A stretch of 64,000 nucleotides of DNA from Verrucomicrobiales bacterium (GCA_029213025.1 JARGOZ010000015.1:1-64000); one strand, 5' to 3'; counted from the stretch's first letter, positions 52,679 to 63,452 are shown. Numbers and translations are program-made. The notes: generated by a model not told the origin, from the letters alone.

Positions 52679-55231
52679 TTACTGTTTTTTCTTCTTCGGG
52701 TCAGCCGAAAAGCTTCCCGCACCCGGACTGAAATCCCAGGGTTCCGTTTGGGAGCCGAATTGGTCGAGAAATGCTCCCGACGAAAAGGCCAGGAAAAAGC
52801 TTTGGTCGCCGGTTTGGTGACGATGTTTGGCATACAGGGCTTCCATTCGGGGCAGTAGAGATTTTGCTTTAAGCCCAAGTAGCTCAATCGATCGGCAGGC
52901 GCGCAGGGCAGTCCACCAGTTTTCGTGTTCCGTGTCAGCGATTAATTTTGCCAGAGCGGCGTCCCGGTATTTTTCCGATCGGTCAGCGAGCCACGAAGCG
53001 GTTTCGATTCGGACATCGGGAGAGATGTCATCGAGATGATCGACCACTTTTTCATGGAGTTCGGAATCGCCGGGGAAATCGACCCGCATTCCGATTATCG
53101 CCCAGTACCGGTCCTGGGGCACGGCGCTGGAAAGCAGTTCGAGAAGTTCTTTCCGGTTTTCTGTTCCTACGAGGTCGGCATTTTTCCATGCGAGTTTCAA
53201 GTCCGGCGCATGATTGCTTTGTGATCCTGTCAGAATGTCCCGGATCGGCATACCTTCTTCCTCAACATGAGATCGCATGATGGATTCCGGAAGTACGCCG
53301 ACATCCTGAATCACGTTCCGGGATTTTTGAAACGCGGTTTTGAGGCGATCAAAAGCCTCCTTTTGGTCTTCGCTTAATTCGCCTTCGAGAAGGTTATTGA
53401 GATTCATCGGATCGGCGATGCAGTCATAAAATTCCTCCACCGGCTTGTCCGGTCCCGCGTAGGCCAGCTGGGCTTTGCTCATTTTGTCCGGCTTCTGCGA
53501 TTTGATACTGGTCCGAATTTCGCCGAGATCGGAGAATACACTGGGTTGATTGTAAGAGAGGTGGGGCATGTAGTTTCGGATGTATAAATACTGCTTGTCC
53601 CGGACTGACCTCGCCATCTCGAATACCTCATCGACGCGGTCTCTGGTTCCGTATATGTAGGATCGCTCATTGTCTGAATCAGGTCCGAGGAACGGAATTC
53701 CCTGCATATATTCGGGAATCGGCTGGCCGGTGAGATTCAAAACGGTTGCCGGAAAGTCGACAAAACTCACCAGACGGTCGGTTTTCGTTCCGGGCTTCTC
53801 CGGAGCAAGATGCCGATATTTTTCCGGGAACCGGACCATCAGGGGCACGCGCATGCCTGAGTCGAGCAGCAGTCGTTTGTGACGCGGCATTCCGGAACCG
53901 TGATCGGAATAGAAAAAGACAATCGTATCATCGGCGAGACCATCGTCTTCGAGCTGGTCGAGGATTCGCTTCACGTTTTTGTCCATGACAGCGACACAAT
54001 CATAGAATCGGGCCATGGTGCGGCGCACCTCCTCTGTGTCGGGATAGTAGGGAGGAATCGGGGTCTTGGCCGGATCGTTAATTTCTTCCGCTGAAAGTCT
54101 CGACTGGACGTGTTCTTTGAACGCTGCATAAGGCCAAACCATGGTGCGCGACTGGTGGGTCGTCATATCGTTGAAGACAGCGAAAAACGGTTGTTTCTCC
54201 TTTTTCGAACGCCAATGAGCGTCGGCGCTGGATTCATTCCACGATTCGGTGGTGAGTCGTTCATTCTCCGCACAGTTGTAATCAGTTTTTACATTGTTGG
54301 TTGTGTGATACCCAACTTCCCGGAGATACGAAGGAAAACCTCTTACTCCGGTGGGGATATGGTTTGCCGATCTCATCTGGTTCGTTCCCATGCTCGCGTT
54401 GTAGAGCCCGGTGATCAAAGTCGAGCGCGATGGCGAGCACACCGGTGAAGCGGCAAAAGCATTGGTGTAAAGAACGCTTTCTTTGGCAAATTGATCGAGG
54501 GTGGGAGTGTTGGCAAAGGTGTCGCCGTAACAACCGAGAGTGGGGCTCATGTCTTCCACCGTGATCCAGAGAATATTGGGATGATCCGCGGTGCTGTCGG
54601 GCAGCTCCCGGGCCCGGATGTTGCGAAATTTCACCACGCCGCCTTTGCCGTGATGCTGGATCGCAAAAAATCCTTTCAGAGATGCGCTGCTTTCCACCTC
54701 GGCGATTTTTTTGCCGTTCACGAAAGTTGTGATTTTCGGGCCCTGGCAAATCACCCGGTAGTGATTCCATTCGCCTTTTTTGATTACCTCCTGAATCTGT
54801 TCGGTGAAGTGAGCTTTTTCCTCATTTTTGGGATACAGCCAACCACCGAGGCCGATGCCAAAGACTCCACCGCTCATCCCGGGGATTTTTCCATCGATCT
54901 CCACCTGATAACCTTTCGGTTTGCCGGTTTCGTTGATACAGCGAAACGCAAATCCTGAATTAAAACCGGAAGTCGTGGCATCTCCCGGGGTGAGCACCTC
55001 CACTTCCGCTTCGAAATTCGCCATTTCCCGGTCGGAAGTCACCCAGCAGTTCTTTTCTGAATCGAGGTGAATCTCGCCGTTTTCCACTTTGAAAACCGTG
55101 GTTTCGGTCCTCGGAGCCCAGCCGGCTGTGGTTTTTCCGTCGAAAAGATCGATCCATTCCGATCCGGAACAGGTGAAACTAGCGAAAAAAAGACCGGCAA
55201 AGATGCAAAAAAATGTTCGAAAGAACGTCAT
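52679..55231 (-). CDS. Exported DUF1080-sulfatase fusion protein
   Basis: Start ATG 55231 gives 850 aa. A signal peptide (MTFFRTFFCIFAGLFFASFT) is followed by a DUF1080 concanavalin-like domain (about 25-190, WIDLFDGKTTAGWAP) and a type I sulfatase domain (about 195-620). The sulfatase signature CSPSRS (Cys converted to formylglycine; PVCSPSRSTLITG) and PNILWITVEDMSP (metal Asp) are present, as are FFYSDHGSGMPRHKR and SFVDFPATVLNL. The C-terminal 180 residues contain HEAT-like helical repeats. It probably hydrolyses sulfate esters of an extracellular polysaccharide and needs a formylglycine-generating enzyme, which is not obvious in this window. Confidence 0.92.
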   Translation of the reverse strand: MTFFRTFFCIFAGLFFASFTCSGSEWIDLFDGKTTAGWAPRTETTVFKVENGEIHLDSEKNCWVTSDREMANFEAEVEVLTPGDATTSGFNSGFAFRCINETGKPKGYQVEIDGKIPGMSGGVFGIGLGGWLYPKNEEKAHFTEQIQEVIKKGEWNHYRVICQGPKITTFVNGKKIAEVESSASLKGFFAIQHHGKGGVVKFRNIRARELPDSTADHPNILWITVEDMSPTLGCYGDTFANTPTLDQFAKESVLYTNAFAASPVCSPSRSTLITGLYNASMGTNQMRSANHIPTGVRGFPSYLREVGYHTTNNVKTDYNCAENERLTTESWNESSADAHWRSKKEKQPFFAVFNDMTTHQSRTMVWPYAAFKEHVQSRLSAEEINDPAKTPIPPYYPDTEEVRRTMARFYDCVAVMDKNVKRILDQLEDDGLADDTIVFFYSDHGSGMPRHKRLLLDSGMRVPLMVRFPEKYRHLAPEKPGTKTDRLVSFVDFPATVLNLTGQPIPEYMQGIPFLGPDSDNERSYIYGTRDRVDEVFEMARSVRDKQYLYIRNYMPHLSYNQPSVFSDLGEIRTSIKSQKPDKMSKAQLAYAGPDKPVEEFYDCIADPMNLNNLLEGELSEDQKEAFDRLKTAFQKSRNVIQDVGVLPESIMRSHVEEEGMPIRDILTGSQSNHAPDLKLAWKNADLVGTENRKELLELLSSAVPQDRYWAIIGMRVDFPGDSELHEKVVDHLDDISPDVRIETASWLADRSEKYRDAALAKLIADTEHENWWTALRACRSIELLGLKAKSLLPRMEALYAKHRHQTGDQSFFLAFSSGAFLDQFGSQTEPWDFSPGAGSFSADPKKKKQ

Positions 55232-55323
55232 AGTGAGTGATACCCGCATCCGGGCGGGAATCAAAGTGCGTTAGTGCGCCGCGCTATTGCGCAGAATGTT
55301 TCCCTCGGTATAATACGAACCAA

Positions 55324-56112
55324 ATGCATAAGAAACCTGCCTATCTCTTTCCTGTGTTGCTTCTCGCAATTCTAGCGGTGGTTGTGGGGTGTTCCTCAGT
55401 TCCTGACAGTGATCGTCAGCAGATTAATTTCCTTAAACCCGGCGAAGAAGCCGCCATGGGGATTTCCGAATTTAAGAAAATGAAGGGGACTTTGAAGATC
55501 TCCACCAATTCGACCTACAACGCTCAGGTTCAAAAGGTGGGGCAGCGTCTCTCGAAAGTTATGCCGGTTCCGAACGCCGAATGGGAGTTTGTGGTTTTTG
55601 AAGATCCCACCCCGAATGCATTTGCTCTTCCGGGAGGAAAGGTTGGCGTTCATACCGGGCTTTTCCAGGTTACCGAAAATGAAGCGGGAATGGCTGCGGT
55701 GATGGGGCACGAGGTGGCTCACGTTGTAGCCAGGCATTCCGGCGAGCGGTTGTCCCGCGGCGCACTTTCCGCCGGTGCCGTGGCGGTGGGAACCAAGGTA
55801 ATCAACAAAAAAACCGGTTTGAATCCCGCTATCGTTGCCGCCGGACTTGGCGCGGGTGCAACGCTGAATCATCTTTCCCATTCCAGGGAACAGGAACTGG
55901 AAGCAGACCGGCTCGGAGCCCTTTATATGGCCAGAGCCGGCTATAATCCGTCCGAATCGGTGAAACTTTGGGAGCGTTTCGCCGCTTACCGGAAAAAATC
56001 CTCGCAGGCAGACGGTCCACCCGCTTTTCTGAGAACTCATCCGCTCGATGAAACCAGAATTGCCGCTCTCCAGGCCTATTTGCCGACCGCTCTCAAAGAG
56101 TACAAGAACTGA
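55324..56112 (+). CDS. M48-family metallopeptidase lipoprotein
   Basis: Start ATG 55324 gives 262 aa with a lipoprotein signal and lipobox (LAVVVGCSS, Cys about residue 21), so it is anchored to a membrane. The zinc motif is HEVAH (VMGHEVAHVVARHSGERL), and the third ligand Glu is in REQELEADRLG. Such single-domain M48 proteins (LoiP/YcaL/BepA-like) degrade misfolded envelope proteins. It is transcribed opposite to the sulfatase and in the direction of metH, from which it is separated by about 100 bp including a 7-bp stem hairpin (56125-56149). Confidence 0.9.
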   Translation: MHKKPAYLFPVLLLAILAVVVGCSSVPDSDRQQINFLKPGEEAAMGISEFKKMKGTLKISTNSTYNAQVQKVGQRLSKVMPVPNAEWEFVVFEDPTPNAFALPGGKVGVHTGLFQVTENEAGMAAVMGHEVAHVVARHSGERLSRGALSAGAVAVGTKVINKKTGLNPAIVAAGLGAGATLNHLSHSREQELEADRLGALYMARAGYNPSESVKLWERFAAYRKKSSQADGPPAFLRTHPLDETRIAALQAYLPTALKEYKN

Positions 56113-56211
56113 TCCCGGAATGGCTGTCATCTCACTTTTGTTGATGACAAAATTATCGGTACCGCTGCGGCTCATTTCATGTATGATATCGACATATCTT
56201 GATTTGTGAAT

Positions 56212-59200
56212 ATGAGCCTGACTGCCGAACTACAAGCCGAACTGAAAAAACGCATCATGGTCCTCGACGGGGCCATGGGAACCACGATTCAGGGGTATGG
56301 CCTGTCTCAGGCTGATGCGAGAGGGGAGCGGTTCAAGGATAACAAAGAAGACCTCTTAAATAACGGGGATATCCTGTCACTTACAAGGCCGGACGTCATT
56401 GGCGACATCCACAAAAGATTTCTCGAAGCCGGTTCGGACATTATCGAAACCAACACGTTTGGCGGGACCTCTCTTGTCCAAAGTGACTTCTTCCGGGACC
56501 ACGGCGAAGGCCGGAAAAACCCGGAGTTTTACCAGACGATGCTCGATGACAAAGATCTCAACGATCTCGTCTACGAAATGAATGTCGAGTCCTCCAGGCT
56601 CTGCCGGGAATGGTGCGACAAAATCGGTTCGGACACAGGCAGGAAACGCTATGTAGCCGGTGCGATCGGCCCGATGACGGTTTCCCTGTCGACCTCTCCG
56701 GAGACTGATGATGCCGGGTTTCGGGTGGTTACCTTCGACCAGGTTAGGGATGCATATAAGCACCAGATTCGGGCGTTGATCGAGGGTGGCTGCGACATCA
56801 TGATGGTGGAGACCATTTTCGATGCTCTCAATGCGAAAGCGGCTCTCGTTGCCCTTCGGGAAGTGTATGATGAAGACGGTGTCGAATTTCCTATCATCGT
56901 TTCTGCAGCGGTTGGCCGTGGTGGCGAGACACTGATTTCTGCGCAAAAGGCGGAAGCCCTCTGGAACGCGGTGGCTCATGCGAAACCACTGGCGATTGGC
57001 TTAAACTGCTCTTTGGGACCGGATTTGATGGAGCCCCATTTGGCTCATCTCTCAAAAGTTTCCGAAACCTTTATTTCTGCTTATCCCAACGCCGGTTTGC
57101 CGAATCCGCTCGCCCCGACCGGATTTGATTTGCTGCCCCCGGATATGGAGAAATTTATCGGTAGTTTTGCCGAGCAGGGACTGGTGAATTTGATTGGCGG
57201 TTGCTGCGGAAACACCCCGGAACACGTCGCTGCTATCGCCAAGGTGGCGGAGAAATATCCGCCCCGGCAAATACCGACTCCGGATTCGGTGATGAGACTG
57301 AGCGGTTCGGAAGCCTACAACCATACTGCGGAAAAGAATTTCCTGATGGTGGGCGAGCGAACCAACGTCGCCGGTTCTCCGAAATTCAAGAAACTGATCA
57401 AAGCAGATCAACTCGAAGAAGCGGTCACGGTCGCCCGGCAACAGGTCGAAAACGGAGCTCCGGTGATCGACATCTGTATGGACGAAGGCATGCTGGACGG
57501 GGTTGTTGTAATGACTCGGTTTCTCAAGCTTCTCCAGGCCGAACCTGACGTCGCCGCTGTGCCGGTGATGGTCGATTCCTCGAAGTGGGAGATTATCGAA
57601 GCGGGGTTGAAATGCTTGCAGGGTAAAGGAATCGTGAACTCGATTTCGCTCAAGGAAGGGGAAGACGCATTCCGGGAAAATGCGCGCAAGGTAATGAAAT
57701 ACGGGGCTGCTGTGGTAGTGATGGCTTTTGATGAAAAAGGCCAGGCTGACAGCTACGAAAGCAAAATCCGGATTTGCGAGCGCGCCTATCGAATTCTCGT
57801 CGACGAAGTAGGTTTTAATCCGGAAGATATCATTTTTGATCCCAACATCCTTACCGTCGCCACCGGGATGGATGAGCACAATAACTATGCCGTCGATTTT
57901 ATCGAGGCTACCCGGTGGATTAAAGAAAACCTGCCCGGCGCGAAAGTCTCCGGAGGTGTATCCAATATATCTTTCAGTTTCCGGGGAAATAATACCGTTC
58001 GCGAAGCGATGCACGCCGCGTTTCTCTATCACGCCGGTAAGGCGGGAATGGATATGGGTATCGTCAATCCAGGTATGCTGGAGATCTACGATGAAGTCGA
58101 ACCGGAACTTCTCAAACTGGTCGAAGATGTACTACTCAATTGTCACGACGGAGCCACGGAAGCGCTCATCGATTTTGCCGAAGAGCTGAAAAATCAGGGC
58201 GCTCACATTAGAGATAAAGCCTCTGGACCCGACCTTTCGTGGCGCGAAGGAACCACTGTCACCGAACGGATGACGCATGCTCTCGTCAAAGGAATCACCG
58301 ACTTTATCGAAGAGGACACAGAGGAGGCCCGTAAGGAACTGGGCAAACCTCTCAATGTGATTGAAGGCCCACTCATGGACGGCATGAAAGTTGTCGGCGA
58401 GTTGTTCGGTTCCGGTAAAATGTTCCTTCCCCAGGTTGTCAAAAGTGCCCGGGTGATGAAAAAGGCGGTCGCCTATCTGGAGCCCTATATGCTGGCAGAG
58501 AAAAAAGACGGCGACGATGACAATGCCCCGGTTTTTGTGATCGCTACCGTGAAAGGCGATGTTCATGATATCGGGAAAAATATTGTTGGTGTTGTGTTAG
58601 GTTGTAACGGCTACAAAGTTGTCGATCTCGGCGTGATGGTGGATTGTGAGCGCATCATGGAGGCTGCGATAGAGCACAAAGCCGACATTGTAGGGATGAG
58701 TGGTTTGATCACGCCGTCTCTGGATGAAATGATCCACAATGCCAAAGAGTTGGAGAAAAAGGGATTCAAGGTTCCTCTACTTATCGGGGGCGCTACCACT
58801 TCACGGGCTCATACCGCGATAAAGATCAGCGAATTCTACAGTCAACCGGTTGTTTATGTAGGTGATGCTTCGCTGGTAGTAGGTGTATGTAACAGTCTGT
58901 TGTCGGATAACCTCCGCGATGAGTTTCTGAAAGAGCATGCCGCCACCGAGCAGCGCGACCGGGATTTGCATGCCGGGAAAGGATCGAGCGCTGTATATGT
59001 TCCCTACGAAGAAGCGAAGCAGAATCGCTATCAAATTGATTGGCAAAAATCGGATCTTGCCGTCCCTGAGAAGACCGGTCAGCAAATTTGGGATCCGGTT
59101 CCGCTGGACAAGATTGTCGAAGTATTCGACTGGAGTCCCTTCTTTCACGCCTGGCAGTTGCGCGGTGTGTTTCCGAAGATTCTGCAACACAAAGACCACG

Positions 59201-59967
59201 GCGAGGAAGCGCAAAAACTTTATGACGATGCCCGCCGGATTCTGGATGATTTAGTAGAGAATAAGAGAGTCTATGCCCGCGGCACCTGGGGGATTTGGCC
59301 GGCTCACTCCACCGGGGATGATGTTGAACTTTTTGCCGATGCGGATAAAAAGGAACTTCTTTCTACCTTTCACTTTCTGAGACAGCAGAAGGAAAAAGTC
59401 AAAGCGGGAACTCCCCATCAGAGTCTGGCCGATTTCATCGCGCCGAAAGACTGCGGCAGAACCGACTGTATCGGCGGGTTTGCGGTGACCGCAGGCAACG
59501 AGGTGGAAGAATATGCAAAGACATTCAAAGACGCCGGTGATGATTATACCGCTATTATCATTCAGTCCCTGGCGGACCGTTTTGCCGAAGGTCTTGCTGA
59601 GTTGCTTCACAAGCGGGTTCGCGATGAAATGGGCTTTGGAAAAAATGAAGGTCTCAGCACCGAAGACTACATCAAAGAGCGATACCGGGGAATTCGTCCG
59701 GCCGCAGGATATCCCGCCTGTCCGGATCATACCGAAAAGGCGATCCTCTGGGATTTGCTCGATGTAGAGAAAACGGTCGGGATGCAGCTCACTACCAGCT
59801 ACGCGATGTTCCCGCCGTCGTCCGTCAGTGGGCTCTACTTTTTTAATGAAGAGGCGCGTTACTTTAATGTAGGTAAAATTGAACGGGATCAGCTGGAAAA
59901 TTATGCCGCCCGCAAGAAGATGTCGATCGAGGAAGCGGAAAAGTGGCTGGCTCCGAATCTGGCGTAG
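56212..59967 (+). CDS. metH: Cobalamin-dependent methionine synthase MetH
   Basis: The full-length 1251-aa protein (ATG 56212; GTG 56206 is an alternative) has all four modules: Hcy-methyltransferase (zinc in [11 protein letters not shown]), pterin-binding ([36 protein letters not shown]), cobalamin cap/binding ([19 protein letters not shown] with the axial His at about residue 785, and [14 protein letters not shown]), and the SAM-binding reactivation domain ([19 protein letters not shown]). It methylates homocysteine using methyltetrahydrofolate and B12. No cobalamin riboswitch was found in the 100-bp leader. The gene ends in front of a repeat array. Confidence 0.97.
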   Translation: MSLTAELQAELKKRIMVLDGAMGTTIQGYGLSQADARGERFKDNKEDLLNNGDILSLTRPDVIGDIHKRFLEAGSDIIETNTFGGTSLVQSDFFRDHGEGRKNPEFYQTMLDDKDLNDLVYEMNVESSRLCREWCDKIGSDTGRKRYVAGAIGPMTVSLSTSPETDDAGFRVVTFDQVRDAYKHQIRALIEGGCDIMMVETIFDALNAKAALVALREVYDEDGVEFPIIVSAAVGRGGETLISAQKAEALWNAVAHAKPLAIGLNCSLGPDLMEPHLAHLSKVSETFISAYPNAGLPNPLAPTGFDLLPPDMEKFIGSFAEQGLVNLIGGCCGNTPEHVAAIAKVAEKYPPRQIPTPDSVMRLSGSEAYNHTAEKNFLMVGERTNVAGSPKFKKLIKADQLEEAVTVARQQVENGAPVIDICMDEGMLDGVVVMTRFLKLLQAEPDVAAVPVMVDSSKWEIIEAGLKCLQGKGIVNSISLKEGEDAFRENARKVMKYGAAVVVMAFDEKGQADSYESKIRICERAYRILVDEVGFNPEDIIFDPNILTVATGMDEHNNYAVDFIEATRWIKENLPGAKVSGGVSNISFSFRGNNTVREAMHAAFLYHAGKAGMDMGIVNPGMLEIYDEVEPELLKLVEDVLLNCHDGATEALIDFAEELKNQGAHIRDKASGPDLSWREGTTVTERMTHALVKGITDFIEEDTEEARKELGKPLNVIEGPLMDGMKVVGELFGSGKMFLPQVVKSARVMKKAVAYLEPYMLAEKKDGDDDNAPVFVIATVKGDVHDIGKNIVGVVLGCNGYKVVDLGVMVDCERIMEAAIEHKADIVGMSGLITPSLDEMIHNAKELEKKGFKVPLLIGGATTSRAHTAIKISEFYSQPVVYVGDASLVVGVCNSLLSDNLRDEFLKEHAATEQRDRDLHAGKGSSAVYVPYEEAKQNRYQIDWQKSDLAVPEKTGQQIWDPVPLDKIVEVFDWSPFFHAWQLRGVFPKILQHKDHGEEAQKLYDDARRILDDLVENKRVYARGTWGIWPAHSTGDDVELFADADKKELLSTFHFLRQQKEKVKAGTPHQSLADFIAPKDCGRTDCIGGFAVTAGNEVEEYAKTFKDAGDDYTAIIIQSLADRFAEGLAELLHKRVRDEMGFGKNEGLSTEDYIKERYRGIRPAAGYPACPDHTEKAILWDLLDVEKTVGMQLTTSYAMFPPSSVSGLYFFNEEARYFNVGKIERDQLENYAARKKMSIEEAEKWLAPNLA

Positions 59968-59976
59968 TAAAGTGCG

Positions 59977-60037
59977 ATTGTACCCTGTTGGATCGCAGAC
60001 CTGACAGGGTACAGTGCCGGACCTAACAGGGTACAGT
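59977..60037. repeat. 22-bp-period repeat with inverted copy between metH and arsJ
   Basis: One core in forward orientation (ATTGTACCCTGTT, 59977-59989) is followed by two cores in reverse (GACAGGGTACAGT at 60003-60015, AACAGGGTACAGT at 60025-60037, 22 bp apart, spacer GCCGGACCT). The first and second can fold into a 13-bp stem with a 13-nt loop. The array lies between convergent stop codons and supplies the stop codon of the arsJ-like gene. Confidence 0.9.
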
Positions 60038-61276
60038 CGATGTGCTGTCACTGTTCTCCCGGCTCGACTTCAGAAAAAAGGTGAGAAAGGCGGCGACGAA
60101 CAGGAAGCCGGCACTGGTCCACAGACAACCGGGCAGTCCTTTCCAGATAAAGGTGAGGCCGGAGAGTAATGTTCCCGCCAGTCGGCCGAGCGCGTTTGCC
60201 ATATAGTAAAATCCGACGTTGAGAGCTACTTTATCAGAATCGGAGAAGGAGAGGATCAAAAAGGAATGAAGGGAGGAATTGATCGCAAAGATCACTCCGA
60301 AAATAGCCAGTCCCCCCAGTATAGAAAACATGAGATGGTAGTTGTAGAGAACCGCAATACCTATCCCTGCAGTGACGACAAAAAGTAGGGTTCCCCAGAT
60401 CCTCGAAAGAACGATGGCAAGCCCCGCTTCGGTCTGGCGTTTTGACCGGGCAAAGGCAGGGACCATCGCCTGAACAATTCCATAGCCGATCACCCAGGCG
60501 GCCATAAAGGCGCCGATTTTGTCGAAGCCCCAACCCAATTCAGAGAGAAACACCGGGAGCGCCACGACAAACCAAATGTCACGGGCGGCAAACAGGAAAA
60601 ATCTCGCGATGGAGAGAATATTGATCTCCCGGTTCTTCGAAAAGATCCCCGAAAACTTCACTTTTGTCTTTGACCGGCCCATTTCTTCCCGCAGACCGAT
60701 CAGGCTCGCGATGAGGATCACTCCGAGAAAAATGGCCATCGCATAGAGGGAGTTTTCAAATCCGAGACGGGTCAAAAGAATACCGCCGAGGAAAAAGCCG
60801 ACTCCTTTCAGAGTGTTTTTCGATCCGGTCAGAATCGATACCCATTTAAACAGGCCCCGTTCGCTGCCGGATTCGGTGGCGGGCGCCAACAGTTTTACGG
60901 CACTTTTCGAACTCATTTTGGTGAGGTCTTTGGCGATTCCCGACAAAGCCTGCGCGCCCATCACAAAACCGACAGACAATGCCAAACTCCAGGCGGGGTC
61001 GGTTTGGGCTAGCAACACCAAAGCCGTAATTTGTATGGCCAGCCCGGTGTACAGCGTGATCCGCAGTCCGAAACGGGAACCGATCCATCCACCGATAAGA
61101 TTCGTTGCCACTCCGCAAAGCTCGTAAAGCAGGAACAAAAATGCCAGCTGAACCGGCGAAAACCCCAGTTTATGAAAGTGTAACAGGACCAACATTCTGA
61201 GGGCCCCGTCTGTCATGGTGAATCCCCAGTAGGCCAGGGTCACAAGGCTGTAGCTGCGCACGTTTTGATTTGCCAT
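60023..61276 (-). CDS. arsJ: MFS transporter, ArsJ-like organoarsenical exporter
   Basis: The 417-aa protein has twelve predicted helices. The N-terminal signature LAYWGFTMTDGALRMLVLLHFHKLG, with FLFLLYELCGVATNLIGGW, is that of ArsJ, which exports 1-arseno-3-phosphoglycerate and usually works with an adjacent GAPDH. No GAPDH or arsR gene is next to it here. The last residues STVPC and the stop TAG are encoded by the 22-bp repeat core (60025-60037), so the original C terminus may have been altered. Assignment rests on motif recall; the substrate is not shown. Confidence 0.78.
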   Translation of the reverse strand: MANQNVRSYSLVTLAYWGFTMTDGALRMLVLLHFHKLGFSPVQLAFLFLLYELCGVATNLIGGWIGSRFGLRITLYTGLAIQITALVLLAQTDPAWSLALSVGFVMGAQALSGIAKDLTKMSSKSAVKLLAPATESGSERGLFKWVSILTGSKNTLKGVGFFLGGILLTRLGFENSLYAMAIFLGVILIASLIGLREEMGRSKTKVKFSGIFSKNREINILSIARFFLFAARDIWFVVALPVFLSELGWGFDKIGAFMAAWVIGYGIVQAMVPAFARSKRQTEAGLAIVLSRIWGTLLFVVTAGIGIAVLYNYHLMFSILGGLAIFGVIFAINSSLHSFLILSFSDSDKVALNVGFYYMANALGRLAGTLLSGLTFIWKGLPGCLWTSAGFLFVAAFLTFFLKSSRENSDSTSTVPC

Positions 61277-61339
61277 AATCCAGTCAAAAATAGTGGTGTC
61301 ATTGTGATCGGCAATCGCAATTTTTCGACGATTCGGTAA

Positions 61340-62623
61340 CTATCGGCGGCGGCGGAAATAATTCACGAGGCCGGCGGTAACTCCGTCCGCATACTCCTGG
61401 TAGATGTTCTTTTTGTACACCCCGTCGAATTCGCGCAGGCCCCGGTATTCGCCGGCCTGGACACGGGCGTGAACCTCGCGGTGATTCATGCAGTAAGGCT
61501 CAAAAAACACCACCGGACACATGAATGAACGGTTGGCGAGCAGGTTGCGCGCCCAGATGTACCGGTTGTCACAGATAGCTTTGCCGCTTCTCCCCCCGTA
61601 GGAAAAATTGGGTAGCCTCGTTTCATCCTGCATTGTTTCCGCCAGTTCTTTGGCCAGATCGAGTTCCTCGTAGTAAATGCGTTCCAGAATTCGTCGCACC
61701 ATTTCAAAACGGGTGTCATCCTCCGAAATCTCCCAGCGGCTGTAGCAGCCGTTGATGAGAATGTGGAGATGGTTGTCGCTGCGGAAAGAAGGTCGGCTGC
61801 CCCACGGGGATGCATTGAAATGCAGGCACAGCGCGAGATCGGGCTGAAAGGCCTGGTTGACTTTTTCCGCCCGGGTGCGGATTTCGGAGGAAATTGCGAA
61901 CATCTTTTTGGTCGTCGATTTGATCGCTTTGCTCGACGGAATCATTCGTTTTCGGAGCAGATAGTTCCTCGCTTCGGCGCTGAGCTGCTCCGGGCGCAGC
62001 GCAGTCACCGGGTTGTTGTCTTCACGGGTCAGTTGAACAATGGCTCCGAGGGCGGTGAGATCGCGCTCGAGGATTTTTGCCACCCGCAGGGTCATTTCGC
62101 CTTCGCGGACTTCGATCGTATTCACGCCGAGGGCAAAATGCCGGTCATCCCATTGCACCCAGTCACCGCCGATGTGGCCCGGATCGATCGCGATTTTTAC
62201 ATCCTGCAAAGGCCGGTGCGAATTGGCCGGGACGTCGTTCATCACATAGGTATCGCGCCAGTAGGTTTCCGCTTTCCCTTCATCGTGAGCCCGGGCTTTG
62301 AACCAGAGGATGAAATAACCCGCTCCCGGATGATTGGATTGTTTGGCGATGAGTGCGCGGTCGTACTGCACTTCGATCAGGCCGCTGTACTCTTTGTTGT
62401 TCCGCGCATAACAATGGTCGAGCAGCCAGGCGAACTCCGAGCGGGTCATGGTGCGCTGAAATTTTTCCAGTTGCGACCAGTCGGGATAGGAGCCCAGCCT
62501 TGCCACATTGGGCGAAGGAGGCGCTTGCGGATTTTCCTGAGCGGAACAATTCAGCCCCACTGGAAATGCCAGCAGGCAGATCAGGTTTATCCAGAGTAAG
62601 GGAGATTTAATTTGGTGATTCAA
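61340..62623 (-). CDS. Secreted N-acetylmuramoyl-L-alanine amidase (Amidase_3)
   Basis: The 427-aa protein has a signal peptide (NLICLLAFPVGLNCSAQ) and an Amidase_3 domain. The zinc ligands are the His of IAIDPGHIGG, the Glu of EVREGEMTLRVA and the His of LCLHFNAS. The catalytic Glu should lie in the late CPVVFFEPYCMN segment. The domain carries inserts (about residues 250-340), making it longer than AmiC. It cleaves the bond between MurNAc and the stem peptide. The start is a TTG at 62623, 24 bp from the divergent phosphodiesterase gene; a later ATG cannot be excluded. Confidence 0.85.
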   Translation of the reverse strand: MNHQIKSPLLWINLICLLAFPVGLNCSAQENPQAPPSPNVARLGSYPDWSQLEKFQRTMTRSEFAWLLDHCYARNNKEYSGLIEVQYDRALIAKQSNHPGAGYFILWFKARAHDEGKAETYWRDTYVMNDVPANSHRPLQDVKIAIDPGHIGGDWVQWDDRHFALGVNTIEVREGEMTLRVAKILERDLTALGAIVQLTREDNNPVTALRPEQLSAEARNYLLRKRMIPSSKAIKSTTKKMFAISSEIRTRAEKVNQAFQPDLALCLHFNASPWGSRPSFRSDNHLHILINGCYSRWEISEDDTRFEMVRRILERIYYEELDLAKELAETMQDETRLPNFSYGGRSGKAICDNRYIWARNLLANRSFMCPVVFFEPYCMNHREVHARVQAGEYRGLREFDGVYKKNIYQEYADGVTAGLVNYFRRRR

Positions 62624-62647
62624 CGAAGGTGGTCGAATACAGTAACC

Positions 62648-63448
62648 ATGATTCGGATTCTTTTTCTAGGCGATATTGTGGGCGAACCGGGCCGTAAAGC
62701 GGTGCGCGCCCGCCTGCCGGAAATCAAAGTGGAGAAGTCGATCGACTTCGCAATCGTCAACGGCGAAAACTCGGCCGGGGGCAGGGGCATCACGCCGAAA
62801 ATTTCCATCGAGCTGCTTCGCGCCGGTGCCGCAGTGATTACCACGGGTGATCATGCGTGGGATCAGGTGGAGATTTGCGAGTATTTCCCCACTGAACCGC
62901 GCCTGCTTCGACCGGTTAATTACCCTCCGGGCACTCCCGGCTCGGGCTCGATTGTGTTGGAAACCAAAAAGGGCAAAGTGGGTGTGTTAAATGTTCAGGG
63001 CCGGGCTTTTATCCAGCCTCCGCTGGAAAATCCCTATCTCTATGCCGAACAGGAGGTGCAGCGAATGCGCGACGAAGAAGGGGCCAAAGTGATTTTCGTC
63101 GATTTTCACGCGGAAACCACCAGTGAAAAAATTGCCATGGGGCGGATGCTGGATGGTCATGTTTCCGCAGTGGTCGGGACGCACACTCATGTGCAAACGG
63201 CTGACGAACAGATTTTTCCCGGCGGAACAGCTTTTCTTTGTGATGCCGGAATGTGCGGCCCGGTTGAGTCGATCCTCGGCAGACGCATCGAGCCGGTTGT
63301 GGAAAGATTTAAAACCGGTCTGCCGCAGCGTTTTCCTGTCGCAAAAGGCACCACCGGACTGCGCGGGGTGATTGTCGATGTTGATGAGGAAACCGGCAAA
63401 GCCACGGCGATTGAGCGATTTGCCGAGGATTATGACCGCGAGGAATAG
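62648..63448 (+). CDS. YmdB-type metallophosphoesterase (TIGR00282)
   Basis: The 266-aa protein (ATG 62648) has the binuclear phosphoesterase motifs: LFLGDIVGEPGRKAV, VNGENSAGGRGITP, TGDHAWDQ, IFVDFHAETTSEK and VVGTHTHVQTAD. TIGR00282/YmdB enzymes hydrolyse 2',3'-cyclic mononucleotides and influence biofilm and mRNA levels in Bacillus. In this context the flanking amidases suggest an envelope-growth neighbourhood. It ends 5 bp before a repeat array. Confidence 0.93.
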   Translation: MIRILFLGDIVGEPGRKAVRARLPEIKVEKSIDFAIVNGENSAGGRGITPKISIELLRAGAAVITTGDHAWDQVEICEYFPTEPRLLRPVNYPPGTPGSGSIVLETKKGKVGVLNVQGRAFIQPPLENPYLYAEQEVQRMRDEEGAKVIFVDFHAETTSEKIAMGRMLDGHVSAVVGTHTHVQTADEQIFPGGTAFLCDAGMCGPVESILGRRIEPVVERFKTGLPQRFPVAKGTTGLRGVIVDVDEETGKATAIERFAEDYDREE

Positions 63449-63452
63449 ACTG

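Noticed and set aside
56113-56211. Cobalamin or SAM riboswitch before metH
   Set aside because: The leader is only about 100 bp, with one 7-bp hairpin (56125-56149) and none of the conserved boxes.
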